Source: Moraxella sp. | GTDB taxonomy: Bacteria > Pseudomonadota > Gammaproteobacteria > Pseudomonadales > Moraxellaceae | Reading direction: 5' to 3' | NCBI RefSeq assembly: GCF_030525845.1 | Contig: NZ_JAUNDY010000004.1 | Span: forward strand, 59,829-123,828 | Length of the DNA: 64,000 nucleotides | Part shown: positions 9,002 to 17,259 of the stretch, piece by piece | Numbering within the stretch: the first letter of the stretch is position 1 | How the letters are laid out: each line of letters opens with the position of its first letter | Program-made: the position numbers and the translations under genes | Notes under the pieces: model-generated | The model's input: only the letters and a program-made list of their open reading frames with translations | Told to the model about the DNA's origin: nothing | The model's database searches: none

Positions 9002-9760
9002 ATGTTTGGTTATTTATTTCGACAATACCTCATTAAATACAGCTTGATGATTGTCTTGCTGGTCATCTGGCAAATGACGGTGATGTTTGGCATTATCCCT
9101 GATTATTTATTACCATCGCCCACTCAGATTATTGTGGCGTTTATTGAGGATTTTTATTTACTATTCAATCATGCCAAATATACATTATGGACAGCATTTT
9201 TTGGCGTGTGTATTGGGCTGATATTAAGTTTTGTATTATCCATCATGATGGATTTATCAAAAACTTTTAAAGAAATTATCTACCCCATTCTACTTCTCAA
9301 TCAAACCATTCCCACCATTGCCATTGCACCATTACTGGTGATTTGGCTGGGTTATGGCATATTACCCAAAGTGGTACTTGTGGTGTTGTCCGTGTTTTTT
9401 CCCATTACCATCGCACTCATCGATGGCTATAATTCGGTAGAAAAAGAACAGCTGAATTTATTTCGCTCACTAAATGCCACCAGATATCAACTTTACCGCC
9501 ACCTAAAAATCCCATCTGCCATGAGTCATTTTTTCACAGGATTAAAAGTAGCCTTGTCTTATGCTCTGATTTCGGCAGTAGTGGCAGAATGGCTTGGTGG
9601 CTATCATGGGCTTGGCGTGTATATGACGAGAGTGAGAAAATCTTATGAGCTGGATAATATGTTTGCTGTGATTTTTTTAATTAGTATTTTGACTTTGTTA
9701 TTAATTGGCGCGGTTAAATTATTAGAAAGAAAAATATTGGCTTATCAATATATTAAATAA
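9002..9760 (+). CDS. thiX: ABC transporter permease, thiamine-precursor (ThiX-like)
   Basis: Inner-membrane permease of a type I ABC importer, probably for a pyrimidine precursor of thiamine given thiYZ next to it. It has 252 residues with about six hydrophobic segments and the BPD_transp_1 EAA loop near residue 160 (NLFRSLNATRYQLYRHLKIP). The ATG at 9002 comes 10 bp after the radA stop; an alternative start at 8960 would overlap radA. No clear Shine-Dalgarno is seen. The riboswitch and promoter for thiYZ lie downstream of this gene, so here it is transcribed separately, perhaps by readthrough from radA. The symbol rests on context; NitT/TauT-type permeases look alike. Confidence 0.8.
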   Translation: MFGYLFRQYLIKYSLMIVLLVIWQMTVMFGIIPDYLLPSPTQIIVAFIEDFYLLFNHAKYTLWTAFFGVCIGLILSFVLSIMMDLSKTFKEIIYPILLLNQTIPTIAIAPLLVIWLGYGILPKVVLVVLSVFFPITIALIDGYNSVEKEQLNLFRSLNATRYQLYRHLKIPSAMSHFFTGLKVALSYALISAVVAEWLGGYHGLGVYMTRVRKSYELDNMFAVIFLISILTLLLIGAVKLLERKILAYQYIK

Positions 9761-9810
9761 TCATCACATTAACCTTAAATTATCCAATTTTTAAATTTAT
9801 CATAAATGGC

Positions 9811-9839
9811 TTGACAAGCTTTTATCATTTCTTTATAAT
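9811..9839 (+). promoter_or_regulatory. Consensus sigma-70 promoter for the thiYZ leader
   Basis: A perfect -35 TTGACA (9811-9816) and a perfect -10 TATAAT (9834-9839) are separated by 17 bp. Transcription should start a few bases before the TPP aptamer at about 9846. Such an ideal promoter fits a unit whose control comes after initiation. Confidence 0.85.
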
Positions 9840-9845
9840 CAAGAG

Positions 9846-9916
9846 AAAGTCGGGGTGCCGATAGGCTGAGATGATACCCGTGAACCTGATACAGTTAATA
9901 CTGGCGTAGGAAACTT
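9846..9916 (+). ncRNA. TPP riboswitch (THI element)
   Basis: Thiamine-pyrophosphate-sensing aptamer. The conserved core elements occur in order: GGGGTGC, GGCTGAGAT, ATACCC, GAACCTGAT, CAGTTAATACTGGCGTAGG. It follows a consensus promoter and precedes thiY, a classic thiamine-regulated transport gene. The 3' part of the aptamer contains TAGGA, the Shine-Dalgarno of a 26-codon ORF, and a terminator hairpin follows about 70 nt later. High TPP is therefore expected to lower thiYZ expression. Confidence 0.95.
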
Positions 9917-9918
9917 AC

Positions 9919-9999
9919 ATGAACTTATTGAATATTTTTGATATGACATTTGGTTTGGTCGTATTAACTGTACCTTGTATCGCCTTTGGGTTATTGTAA
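9919..9999 (+). CDS. 26-codon hydrophobic leader ORF in the riboswitch expression platform
   Basis: ATG at 9919 lies 7 bp after TAGGA (9907-9911), itself inside the 3' end of the TPP aptamer. The ORF (MNLLNIFDMTFGLVVL...AFGLL) is strongly hydrophobic and would span a membrane once. Its TAA stop (9997-9999) lies inside the stem of the following terminator. I recognise no family. It could be a true small membrane protein, or its translation could serve only to control the terminator. The good ribosome site and its placement argue against chance, but coding has not been shown. Confidence 0.55.
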   Translation: MNLLNIFDMTFGLVVLTVPCIAFGLL

Positions 10000-10012
10000 T
10001 CCAAAGGTTTTC
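9983..10012 (+). terminator. Attenuator terminator of the thiYZ leader
   Basis: CCTTTGGGTTA (9983-9993) pairs with TAATCCAAAGG (9997-10007) through 11 base pairs, including one G-T, over a 3-nt loop TTG. TTTCTTTATTTT follows. It lies between the TPP aptamer and thiY and overlaps the last codons and stop of the 26-codon ORF, so a ribosome finishing that ORF would occupy the hairpin. Confidence 0.85.
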
Positions 10013-10036
10013 TTTATTTTAACGGAAGCGACATTC

Positions 10037-11053
10037 ATGAAACCAAACACAAAATCACACAAAGCACTTGGCATCAAATGGCTATCTACCCTCATCTGTG
10101 GCACAGCCCTGTGCTTGCTTGGCTGTCAGCCCTCCAATGACACCAAGACCGCCCCGCTTGATGAACTTGTCATCGCCCTAGACTGGACACCCAACACCAA
10201 CCATACAGGGCTGTATGTGGCACTTGATAAGGGCTATTTTGCCGAGCAGGGTTTTGATGTGAAAATCGTCCAACCCTCTGAGGATAGCACCTCCACATTA
10301 GTGGCAAATAACCGTGCTGATTTGGGCGTGTATTTTCAGCCCAACATGGTCAAACGCCTAAATAAAGGGGAGCCAATTACCGCCATCGCCACCATCGTCC
10401 CTCACAATAACGCAGGCTTACTATCCCTAAAATCACTGGGGGCGACCACGCCTGCACTTTTACACGGCAAACGCTACTCCACATGGGAAGACCCCATCGA
10501 TGATAAAGTTGTGGCAAGTTTGGTGGGCGAACCCCTAAACCCCATTCCCGGAGAAAGCACCGATGCCACCAGCGCCTTACGCATGAACCAGTTTGATTAT
10601 ATTTTGGCTTATTATAGTTGGGACGGCATTCACGCAAACTTAAAAGGCGTGGAAACCAACTTTTCCTACCTAAAAGATGCTAACCCTGTGTTTGATTATT
10701 ATTCGCCAGTATTAATCGCCAACACCAACCAGCTTCAACAAAACCCCAATCGTTACAAAAAAGCCCTAAACGCCATCTCACAAGGCTACACCTACGCCAG
10801 CAAACACGCCGATGAGAGTGCCGACATTCTCATTAAGTACGCCCCAGAGATTAATCCAGAACTTGCCAAAGCCAGCCAAAAATACATGTCAGGGCAATAT
10901 TTGGCAGAAGATGGCAGTTGGGGGAGATTTGATTATGATAGGTGGGACAGATTTTTTACATGGGTGTATGAACAAGGTCTTATCCAAAACCCCTTTGCAC
11001 CACACGAGGGCGCAACCAATGATTTTTTACCCCAAAACCAGTCCCAGCCATGA
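10037..11053 (+). CDS. thiY: Thiamine-precursor ABC substrate-binding lipoprotein (ThiY-like)
   Basis: NMT1/THI5-like periplasmic binding protein of a thiamine-pyrimidine importer. It has 338 residues from ATG 10037, preceded by GGAAG. The N-terminus is a lipoprotein signal (CGTALCLLGCQPSND; Cys about 30). The body starts with the family hallmark ALDWTPNTNHTGLYVALDKG and contains FDVKIVQPSEDSTST and GESTDATSALRMNQFDY. It lies directly under the TPP riboswitch. Its stop overlaps the thiZ start (ATGA), implying translational coupling. The specific ligand (HMP, formylaminopyrimidine or similar) cannot be read from sequence. Confidence 0.93.
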   Translation: MKPNTKSHKALGIKWLSTLICGTALCLLGCQPSNDTKTAPLDELVIALDWTPNTNHTGLYVALDKGYFAEQGFDVKIVQPSEDSTSTLVANNRADLGVYFQPNMVKRLNKGEPITAIATIVPHNNAGLLSLKSLGATTPALLHGKRYSTWEDPIDDKVVASLVGEPLNPIPGESTDATSALRMNQFDYILAYYSWDGIHANLKGVETNFSYLKDANPVFDYYSPVLIANTNQLQQNPNRYKKALNAISQGYTYASKHADESADILIKYAPEINPELAKASQKYMSGQYLAEDGSWGRFDYDRWDRFFTWVYEQGLIQNPFAPHEGATNDFLPQNQSQP

Positions 11054-11784
11054 CCAAGCCCATCACATTATCCCTATCCAATATCCATCATGAATTTGAT
11101 GGTCAGGCGATATTTACAAATATTAATCTAAATGTCCATCAAGGCGATGTCGTGGCGATTGTCGGCGTGAGCGGCGTCGGCAAAACCACCTTATTTGACA
11201 TCGCCTCAGGGCTAATCCCCCCTAAACACGGACAAGTCATCATCGATGGGCGTGATGTAACCGCCTGTGCAGGGCATGTCGGCTATATGCTCCAAAAGGA
11301 TTTGTTGCTACCCTTTAAGTGCATATATGACAACATCGCCCTACCCTTGACACTCAAAAACACCCCAAAAGACATCATACACCAAAAAATCACTGCGTTA
11401 CTACCAGCATTTGGACTTGAAGGTCTGACACATAAGCACCCCACCCAACTCTCAGGCGGTCAAAGACAGCGAGTGGCACTGCTTAGGACTTATCTTAGCA
11501 ACGACAAAATCATGCTACTTGATGAGCCATTCTCGGCACTTGATTTTATTACCAAAAACCAAATGTATGATTGGTTTGACAAATTTCGCACCCATGCTCA
11601 TCTTACCTGCCTCATCATCACGCACGACATTGATGAGGCCATGAGGTTATCTGACCATTTATATGTTTTGAGCGGTTATCCTGCCACTTTGTCGTCTCAT
11701 TTTGTCATTCCCAAAACCCATAACTTCGCCCAAAGCCAAGAATATTTATCTTTAAAAAACCAAATTCTAAACACCCTAAAATAA
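11050..11784 (+). CDS. thiZ: Thiamine-precursor ABC transporter ATPase (ThiZ-like)
   Basis: Cytoplasmic ATPase subunit of the same importer. It has 244 residues. Walker A is GVSGVGKTTL (about 38-47), the Q-loop is in MLQKDLLLPF, the ABC signature is LSGGQRQRVALLR (about 133-145), Walker B is IMLLDEPFSALD (about 154-165) and the switch histidine is in ITHDIDEA. The profile is that of the NitT/TauT/ThiZ group. The start overlaps the thiY stop by 4 bp. Only two of the three transporter genes lie under the riboswitch. Confidence 0.92.
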   Translation: MTKPITLSLSNIHHEFDGQAIFTNINLNVHQGDVVAIVGVSGVGKTTLFDIASGLIPPKHGQVIIDGRDVTACAGHVGYMLQKDLLLPFKCIYDNIALPLTLKNTPKDIIHQKITALLPAFGLEGLTHKHPTQLSGGQRQRVALLRTYLSNDKIMLLDEPFSALDFITKNQMYDWFDKFRTHAHLTCLIITHDIDEAMRLSDHLYVLSGYPATLSSHFVIPKTHNFAQSQEYLSLKNQILNTLK

Positions 11785-11875
11785 TCACACACAAATAAAG
11801 TAGCACGCCCCATTGATAATTACACATTCGCCCATATTTATCATTGATTATTAAAAAATACAACACACCTTTATT

Positions 11876-13726
11876 ATGTCTTTATTTCGCTATTTTGAAA
11901 ACCGCCTAAATCCTTATCCTGATACCCCCATGCCCACCCCAAACCCCAATCAACGTCGATTGTTTGCGTTTTTGTGGGCATGTACAGAAGGAGCGAGAGG
12001 CTGGATTGGCTTACGTATCGTCATCTCAATATTGATGGGCGTGTTCGGCTCTTTGTTGTTTGCGTGGGCAGGCGATGTCATAGACTGGCTGACCATCTAC
12101 ACCCCAGACACGCTTTGGCAAGAAAAAGGAGCAACCATCACGCTGATTTTGGGATTGTGCGTACTGTCGATTTTTGGGGAGTTTTTTGGCAATTTGGTGC
12201 GTTTTCAAGTGCTACAAGGGGTCATGCCCATGAGACTGCGTTGGTGGTTTCATAAGCACATGCTGGGGCAATCCATGCAGTTTTATCACGATGAATTCTC
12301 AGGACGTGTCTCCGCCAAAGTCATGCAAACCGCCCTGTCGGTGCGTGATACCATCATGACGATGGCTGAGATGGTGTCGTTTGTAATAGCCTATCTCATT
12401 ACCAGCGGTGTGATTTTACTTGGGCTGGACATTTGGCTGTTTTTACCATTTGTTGCATGGCTTATTTGTGTAGCGATGATGATGAGGTTTTTTTTGCCAC
12501 GCCTACGTCAAAGTGCCAGCAACCAAGCCAATGCTCGTGCCTTGATGACAGGACGCATCACAGATGCTTATGCCAACATCAGTGCCGTCAAGCTGTTTAG
12601 TCATTCAAATCGTGAACTGACCTACGCAAAATCCGCCATGAATGAGTTCATGGATACCGTTCACACCCAAATGCGATGGGTGTCCGTGCTAGGCACCACC
12701 ACCGAAACCATCTCGCTACTGATGATTGTTGGTAGCACCGCCATTGGTGTGTACTTATGGATGGCAGGCAAGGTAACCGTTGGTGCCATCGCCATTGCCA
12801 GCGGAATCGCCCTACGCTTAAAAGGCATGATTCAGTGGATTATGTGGGAGATGGCAAGCCTGTTTGAGCATATCGGCACCGTACAAGATGGCATGAATAC
12901 CCTAACCACACCTCATGCCATCATTGATAAAGATAACGCCGAAGACATCGTGGTTAGCAACGGGCAGATTGAGTTTAAAGGCGTACAGTTTAATTATGGA
13001 CGTGGCGATAAAAATACCAAACTTTTTGATGATTTTAACCTCTCCATCAAGGCAGGCGAAAAAATCGGACTAGTGGGGCGTTCAGGTGCAGGCAAATCCA
13101 GTCTTGTCAATCTACTTTTGCGTTTTTATGATGTTGATGGCGGTCAAATTACCATTGATGATCAAGACATCAGCCAAATCACCCAAAACTCCCTACGCCA
13201 AAACATCGGCATGGTAACCCAAGACACCGCCCTACTTCACCGCACCGTACGAGAAAATATCGCCTATGGCAGACCTGATGCCAGCGATGAGGAAATTATC
13301 GCCGCCGCTCGTCTTGCTCAGGCATGGGATTTCATCCAAACCCTAAAAGACAAACACGGCAATACGGGGCTTGACACCGAAGTCGGCGAACGTGGCGTAA
13401 AGCTCTCAGGGGGTCAGCGTCAGCGCATCGCCATCGCTCGTGTCATGCTAAAAAATGCCCCCATTTTATTGCTTGACGAAGCCACCTCCGCTCTTGATAG
13501 CGAGGTTGAGCATGCCATTACCCAAAGCCTAGATGAAATGATGAAAGGCAAAACCGTCATCGCCATCGCTCATCGCCTATCGACCATCGCAAGCCTTGAT
13601 AAACTGGTTGTCATGGATAAGGGCAAAATCATCGAAATGGGTAGCCACGATGAACTACTCGCCCAAAATGGCGTGTACGCAAGCCTATGGGCAAGACAAT
13701 CAGGCGGATTTTTGGGTGAAATGTAA
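11876..13726 (+). CDS. ABC exporter, fused permease-ATPase (multidrug/lipid type)
   Basis: Half-transporter that works as a homodimer or heterodimer in the inner membrane and exports hydrophobic compounds. It has 616 residues. The membrane domain has about six helices (residues about 45-330). The ATPase domain has Walker A GRSGAGKSSLV (about 400-410), signature LSGGQRQRIAIAR (about 504-516), Walker B ILLLDEATSALD (about 524-535) and the H-loop AHRLSTI. It resembles the YheI/MsbA-like single-gene exporters. The substrate is unknown. It lies 91 bp after thiZ and may be independent. A run of eight T residues lies in its coding sequence at 12488-12495 without breaking the frame. Confidence 0.9.
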   Translation: MSLFRYFENRLNPYPDTPMPTPNPNQRRLFAFLWACTEGARGWIGLRIVISILMGVFGSLLFAWAGDVIDWLTIYTPDTLWQEKGATITLILGLCVLSIFGEFFGNLVRFQVLQGVMPMRLRWWFHKHMLGQSMQFYHDEFSGRVSAKVMQTALSVRDTIMTMAEMVSFVIAYLITSGVILLGLDIWLFLPFVAWLICVAMMMRFFLPRLRQSASNQANARALMTGRITDAYANISAVKLFSHSNRELTYAKSAMNEFMDTVHTQMRWVSVLGTTTETISLLMIVGSTAIGVYLWMAGKVTVGAIAIASGIALRLKGMIQWIMWEMASLFEHIGTVQDGMNTLTTPHAIIDKDNAEDIVVSNGQIEFKGVQFNYGRGDKNTKLFDDFNLSIKAGEKIGLVGRSGAGKSSLVNLLLRFYDVDGGQITIDDQDISQITQNSLRQNIGMVTQDTALLHRTVRENIAYGRPDASDEEIIAAARLAQAWDFIQTLKDKHGNTGLDTEVGERGVKLSGGQRQRIAIARVMLKNAPILLLDEATSALDSEVEHAITQSLDEMMKGKTVIAIAHRLSTIASLDKLVVMDKGKIIEMGSHDELLAQNGVYASLWARQSGGFLGEM

Positions 13727-13892
13727 AGCCTCATGAGTCAGTTACATAAAACCAACAATTTACCACAAACTACTCTCAATACACAAAAGACAATTAAGAT
13801 AGATTTGGTATGATTTGACAGACCTCTTACATAGATTTAGCGTAGGGCATCGCCCAATTACCATGTTTTGATTTAACTTTAATGGAAGTATC

Positions 13893-14711
13893 ATGAAAAT
13901 GACCAAAATCGCTTTTTTAACAGCCCTGTGCCTGCCCCTATCCGCCCTTGCACAGATAAACGCTCCCACCTTGCGTGATGAAATTACCACGCCTGTTTTT
14001 TATGCTGGTGCTACCAACCTGCTGACGCAATCCGTTGCCAGCATTCCCAGCATTTCAGCAAATATCAGTAACGTCAATTACATCAAAACCACCATCATTG
14101 ATGCCAACAAAAACGGCAGTACAAGGCTCGATGTCAGTCTGATTGATGATTTTATTGACGATGTTTCGCCCAACGCTCGCCATTATCCACCAAATTTCCC
14201 CAATCGCACCACCGAATTTAATACCGCTGATACCATTAAATATCTCTCTGACTGGCTAGAACCCTATGCTAACGCTTCTGATGCATCACTTGATGTCGTG
14301 CTACGTGCCGCCAAAATCAACGGTATGGCTCGCAACATGAATGTCGGCACAGAATACACCCAGCGTGCCAATAAATACATGGCAAAAGCACTAAACATCA
14401 CTCCTGATGACGCAGAGGCCAACTTCTTGTATGGCATGATGATTAGTGAGGGTGGCGGTTTTGTTGAGGGGCAAAAATACCTCCAAAAAGCCTCATCGCT
14501 TGGCTATCTTGAAGCCGAGCAAAGCCTAGCTCAGGCAGAGCTACTCGCTGGCGACCACGCTGGCGCCATCACTCGCCTTAGAAATTTACAAAACCAATAT
14601 CCACATAACTCCCAAATTGCCGAGCAAGTACGCATTGTTGAAAGTGGCGGTTTTTACATTTGGAACATCAAAAACGATGACATCAATGTCAAACCACTAA
14701 ACATCAACTAA
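13893..14711 (+). CDS. Secreted Sel1/TPR-like protein of unknown function
   Basis: I do not recognise a characterised homologue. The 272-residue protein starts with a Sec signal peptide (MKMTKIAFLTALCLPLSALA, cleavage probably after ALA at about 20). Its N-terminal half has no obvious domain. From about residue 145 there are helical repeats of TPR/Sel1 character (ANKYMAKALNITPDDAEANF, GQKYLQKASSLGYLEAEQSL, HAGAITRLRNLQNQYPHNSQ). TGGAAGTATC before the ATG is a good ribosome site. It is probably a periplasmic scaffold or partner-binding protein. It stands alone between an exporter and a strong terminator. Confidence 0.75.
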   Translation: MKMTKIAFLTALCLPLSALAQINAPTLRDEITTPVFYAGATNLLTQSVASIPSISANISNVNYIKTTIIDANKNGSTRLDVSLIDDFIDDVSPNARHYPPNFPNRTTEFNTADTIKYLSDWLEPYANASDASLDVVLRAAKINGMARNMNVGTEYTQRANKYMAKALNITPDDAEANFLYGMMISEGGGFVEGQKYLQKASSLGYLEAEQSLAQAELLAGDHAGAITRLRNLQNQYPHNSQIAEQVRIVESGGFYIWNIKNDDINVKPLNIN

Positions 14712-14731
14712 CCACACTTGCCAGCTCATTT

Positions 14732-14758
14732 AATCCGTCAATTTTGGCGGATTTTTTT
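14732..14758 (+). terminator. Rho-independent terminator after the Sel1-like gene
   Basis: Stem AATCCGTCA pairs with TGGCGGATT (one G-T pair) over a short A/T loop and is followed by seven T residues. It lies 20 bp after the stop. Confidence 0.85.
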
Positions 14759-14779
14759 GGTTTTTAGCAAATTACAAAT

Positions 14780-14819
14780 AAAAAAAGCCACCCCCAAAGG
14801 TAGCCACTTTAAGGGTGGG
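14780..14819 (-). terminator. Terminator of the mltF-like/rlpA-like unit
   Basis: On the minus strand an outer stem CCACCC/GGGTGG and an inner AAAG/CTTT stem are followed by TTTTTTTATTT. It lies 26 bp downstream of the RlpA-like stop codon. Confidence 0.7.
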
Positions 14820-14845
14820 AAAGCTTGACAAGTTTTGATACAGGC

Positions 14846-15319
14846 TTACTCAGTTTTAAGTGCCAAATTTACCACGCTATCTTGACTGGCTTTATCATCG
14901 GCTTGTTTTTTAGTGTCTTTGTCTAGCTTTTCTTTGGCAAGCATAGAATCGGTAACTTTTGCTTCCTTTGCAGGTTTGGCACCCACAGGCGTTACTTTAA
15001 CTTTAACCAAGCCTGCTGATAATGGTGCTAATTGCTTAAAAGCATTTTGGGTTAAATCAATACGTCCTGCCTTGCCGATACGGTCATTGACTTTACAGGT
15101 AATGGATTTTCCTGTTTTGACATTGGTAACTTCCACATAAGTACCAAGTTTATACTGGTTAGAGGCACAAGTCATGCCTTTATTGCTAAACACTTCGCCA
15201 TTGGCGGTTTTACGACCATTGAATTTGTCAGCATAATAAGACGCTGTGGTGGTATTGGCATATACTGACATACCAATCATTGATGTTAAGGATAAAATAC
15301 AAGTATAAAATAAACGCAT
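14846..15319 (-). CDS. RlpA-like double-psi beta-barrel protein
   Basis: Small secreted cell-wall protein with the RlpA/expansin-like DPBB fold; in RlpA this domain cleaves naked glycan strands. It has 157 residues from the ATG at 15319 (MRLFYTCILSL), preceded by AGAGAAA. A signal peptide ends near VYA. The core shows TTASYYADKFNGRKTANGEVF (first part of the RlpA signature ASYY...GRRTANGE), VEVTNVKTGKSITCKVNDRI and GRIDLTQNAFKQLAPLSAG. This gives the barrel Asp in VNDRI and IDL. No SPOR domain follows, only a Lys-rich tail. It lies 25 bp after the MltF-like gene, so both murein-active proteins probably share an operon. Confidence 0.88.
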   Translation of the reverse strand: MRLFYTCILSLTSMIGMSVYANTTTASYYADKFNGRKTANGEVFSNKGMTCASNQYKLGTYVEVTNVKTGKSITCKVNDRIGKAGRIDLTQNAFKQLAPLSAGLVKVKVTPVGAKPAKEAKVTDSMLAKEKLDKDTKKQADDKASQDSVVNLALKTE

Positions 15320-15344
15320 GATAATTTCTCTGATAAATATAAAA

Positions 15345-16625
15345 TTACACTTCCATCGTTTTGATGGTTTCAAGATAAGTACGGATATTCGCTACGTAAT
15401 GCATGCATTGCACATAGCGACTGTTTTGGCTGGCATTTTGGGAGAGATAGCCATAAACCTCAGCCCAACTGTTGCCGTTACGCCCCTTGGTATTAAGCTC
15501 GCTTTGGATACGCTTGATGGCATTAGGACCCATATTATAAGAGGCCAGCACAAACCAAAGACGCTCTGACTCGGAGACATCTGCATAGAGCTTTTCGAGA
15601 ACTTCTAGGTACTTAGCACCGCCTGCGATGCTTTCAATGGCGTCAGTGCGATTGACGACCCCCATTTCTTTGGCGGTGTCTTGGGTAAGCATCATCAAAC
15701 CCTCCACGCCTGTGCGTGAAATGGCATTGGGGTCAAGATGAGATTCTTGGTAACTGATGGCTGCTAACACTCGCCAATCGTGGTTATGCGCTTTTGCTCC
15801 CTGTAAAAATGCATGCTTGTATAGAGGCAGACGCTGACTGATGGCACGCTTAAAGTGCTTATCACTGTATTCGTTATCCAACAAAGTTTGGTCATAAAAC
15901 CGTGCCAAAGAAGTGGTCAATGCCATCTCATTGGTGTCACAAAAAAAGGCGTTGGCATGCTTCATCATGGTGCCATCATCAGCCCCAAAAATCAGCGATA
16001 TTTGGGTATCTAGCCCATATCCACCCACCGTCTGTGCCATGCCATCATCACACACCAATCTTGCCCCAGCGTGCGTGGTGCTTGACCCCAAAAATCCATC
16101 AACCTGACCTGATGTTAGGGCGTTGAGTGCTTCTTGTTCGGTGTCGTACACTTTTAGGTTAAGCGTTACGCCCAACTTATCAGCATAACGATACGCCACG
16201 TCATGACCAAAGCCATGCAACAAATCCTCATGATGAAAAACCGTGCTGTCGCTTTTGGTGGTGGCAATTGTCATTTTGCCTTCATTAATGACTTTTTCTA
16301 GGGTACTGATTGACTGAGGCGTGGTTGGCGTTAAAAAACCTTTGACAGGCAAAATAAATAACGACATCGCACCAACACACAACACCCATTTGCTTAGGGT
16401 GCTAGCAGACTTAGAAAAATATGTGAATCTTTGGGCGAACCTACCCAATAAACCCAGCCTGTCAGCTTGACTTTCCTTATGAAGCAAGGCGGACTTTTGA
16501 ATGACAAAAGGTGTAAATGTAGTTGTTTTAAAATTCAGATGATGTAAAGAGGCGTTAGGTGTTGTATGACTTCTTTTGTGAAAGGAATAATAAAAATGTT
16601 GATTGTCAGTGCGAATGCTTTGCAT
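15345..16625 (-). CDS. MltF-like membrane-bound lytic transglycosylase (long N-terminus)
   Basis: Peptidoglycan lytic transglycosylase with an N-terminal solute-binding-like regulatory domain and a C-terminal SLT domain. It has 426 residues. A hydrophobic segment (WVLCVGAMSLFILPVKGFL) lies at about residues 80-98, leaving an unusual 79-residue Ser/Thr/basic N-terminus. The SBP_bac_3-like domain is about 108-260 (GKMTIATTKSDSTVF, GHDVAYRYADKLGV). The catalytic Glu of the SLT domain is in AAISYQESHLDPNA, followed by GLMMLTQ and VLASYNMGPNAI. The start may lie further in; I see no decisive ribosome site. It is the first gene of a pair with the RlpA-like gene. Confidence 0.88.
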   Translation of the reverse strand: MQSIRTDNQHFYYSFHKRSHTTPNASLHHLNFKTTTFTPFVIQKSALLHKESQADRLGLLGRFAQRFTYFSKSASTLSKWVLCVGAMSLFILPVKGFLTPTTPQSISTLEKVINEGKMTIATTKSDSTVFHHEDLLHGFGHDVAYRYADKLGVTLNLKVYDTEQEALNALTSGQVDGFLGSSTTHAGARLVCDDGMAQTVGGYGLDTQISLIFGADDGTMMKHANAFFCDTNEMALTTSLARFYDQTLLDNEYSDKHFKRAISQRLPLYKHAFLQGAKAHNHDWRVLAAISYQESHLDPNAISRTGVEGLMMLTQDTAKEMGVVNRTDAIESIAGGAKYLEVLEKLYADVSESERLWFVLASYNMGPNAIKRIQSELNTKGRNGNSWAEVYGYLSQNASQNSRYVQCMHYVANIRTYLETIKTMEV

Positions 16626-16829
16626 AAAGATTCTCCTATCTTACCGCAAACATCATTGGGGAGCATCAAGCACCATAAATGATGGGGTAATTGTTTTAGA
16701 TATCCACCTTGACACGATGTTTGTCCAAACTCTCCTTGATTGTTACACCAAGCATTATTTGACATCTATGCCAAACCAGATAAATCATCATGACATCAAT
16801 ATATAGCATCTAAGACACCATCAAGCTTA

Positions 16830-16862
16830 CTTGTATTGACCAGTTAGCCAAATCAATACAAG
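16830..16862. repeat. 10-bp perfect inverted repeat (hairpin or operator)
   Basis: CTTGTATTGA and TCAATACAAG are separated by 13 nt. There is no T-run, so it is not a typical terminator. It lies in the gap between divergently oriented genes about 200 bp upstream of the MltF-like start. Confidence 0.55.
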
Positions 16863-17240
16863 CTGACATCATCACGCAACTACCAAGCGGTTTAACTAAA
16901 ATTTTGGCAACTGCTTCGCAGGCTTGTAATTTGTGGGTAAGACAGCCCACTCACAAACACAGGGTTAATTAAAACTAAAATAAACTATAAAGTTAATATA
17001 GAGAATTTCGCCAAATGTGCAAGACACCATGCGAAATTATGGAGATAATCGGTATAAAATATCCGTTAAATGGTAAAAATTAGCAAAATTTCACAAAATC
17101 CACCAAAAGTCTGACAGATTTTTTATAAAAAAAATAAATTTTAAAAATTACAAGTTATTTTAGTGAACTTAATAGTCATTTTTATAATATTAATAAAATC
17201 AAATAGTTAAATCATAAATCAAACAAAAGACAAGGTTTAA

Positions 17241-17259
17241 AAATAATTATCATTATAAC
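17241..17259. promoter_or_regulatory. Fur-box-like sequence
   Basis: On the minus strand it reads TATAATGATAATTATTTTT, about 15 of 19 matches to the Fur consensus by eye, in an A/T-rich background. It lies about 125 bp upstream of the acyl-CoA dehydrogenase gene. Chance is a real alternative. Confidence 0.35.

Noticed and set aside
12488..12495. T8 homopolymer in the ABC exporter coding sequence
   Set aside because: The frame is intact on both sides; an eight-base T run alone is not evidence for phase variation.
13816..13832. CAGACCTCTTAC resembling the right flank of the MITE-like element
   Set aside because: Only about eleven bases match and there is no partner inverted repeat nearby.
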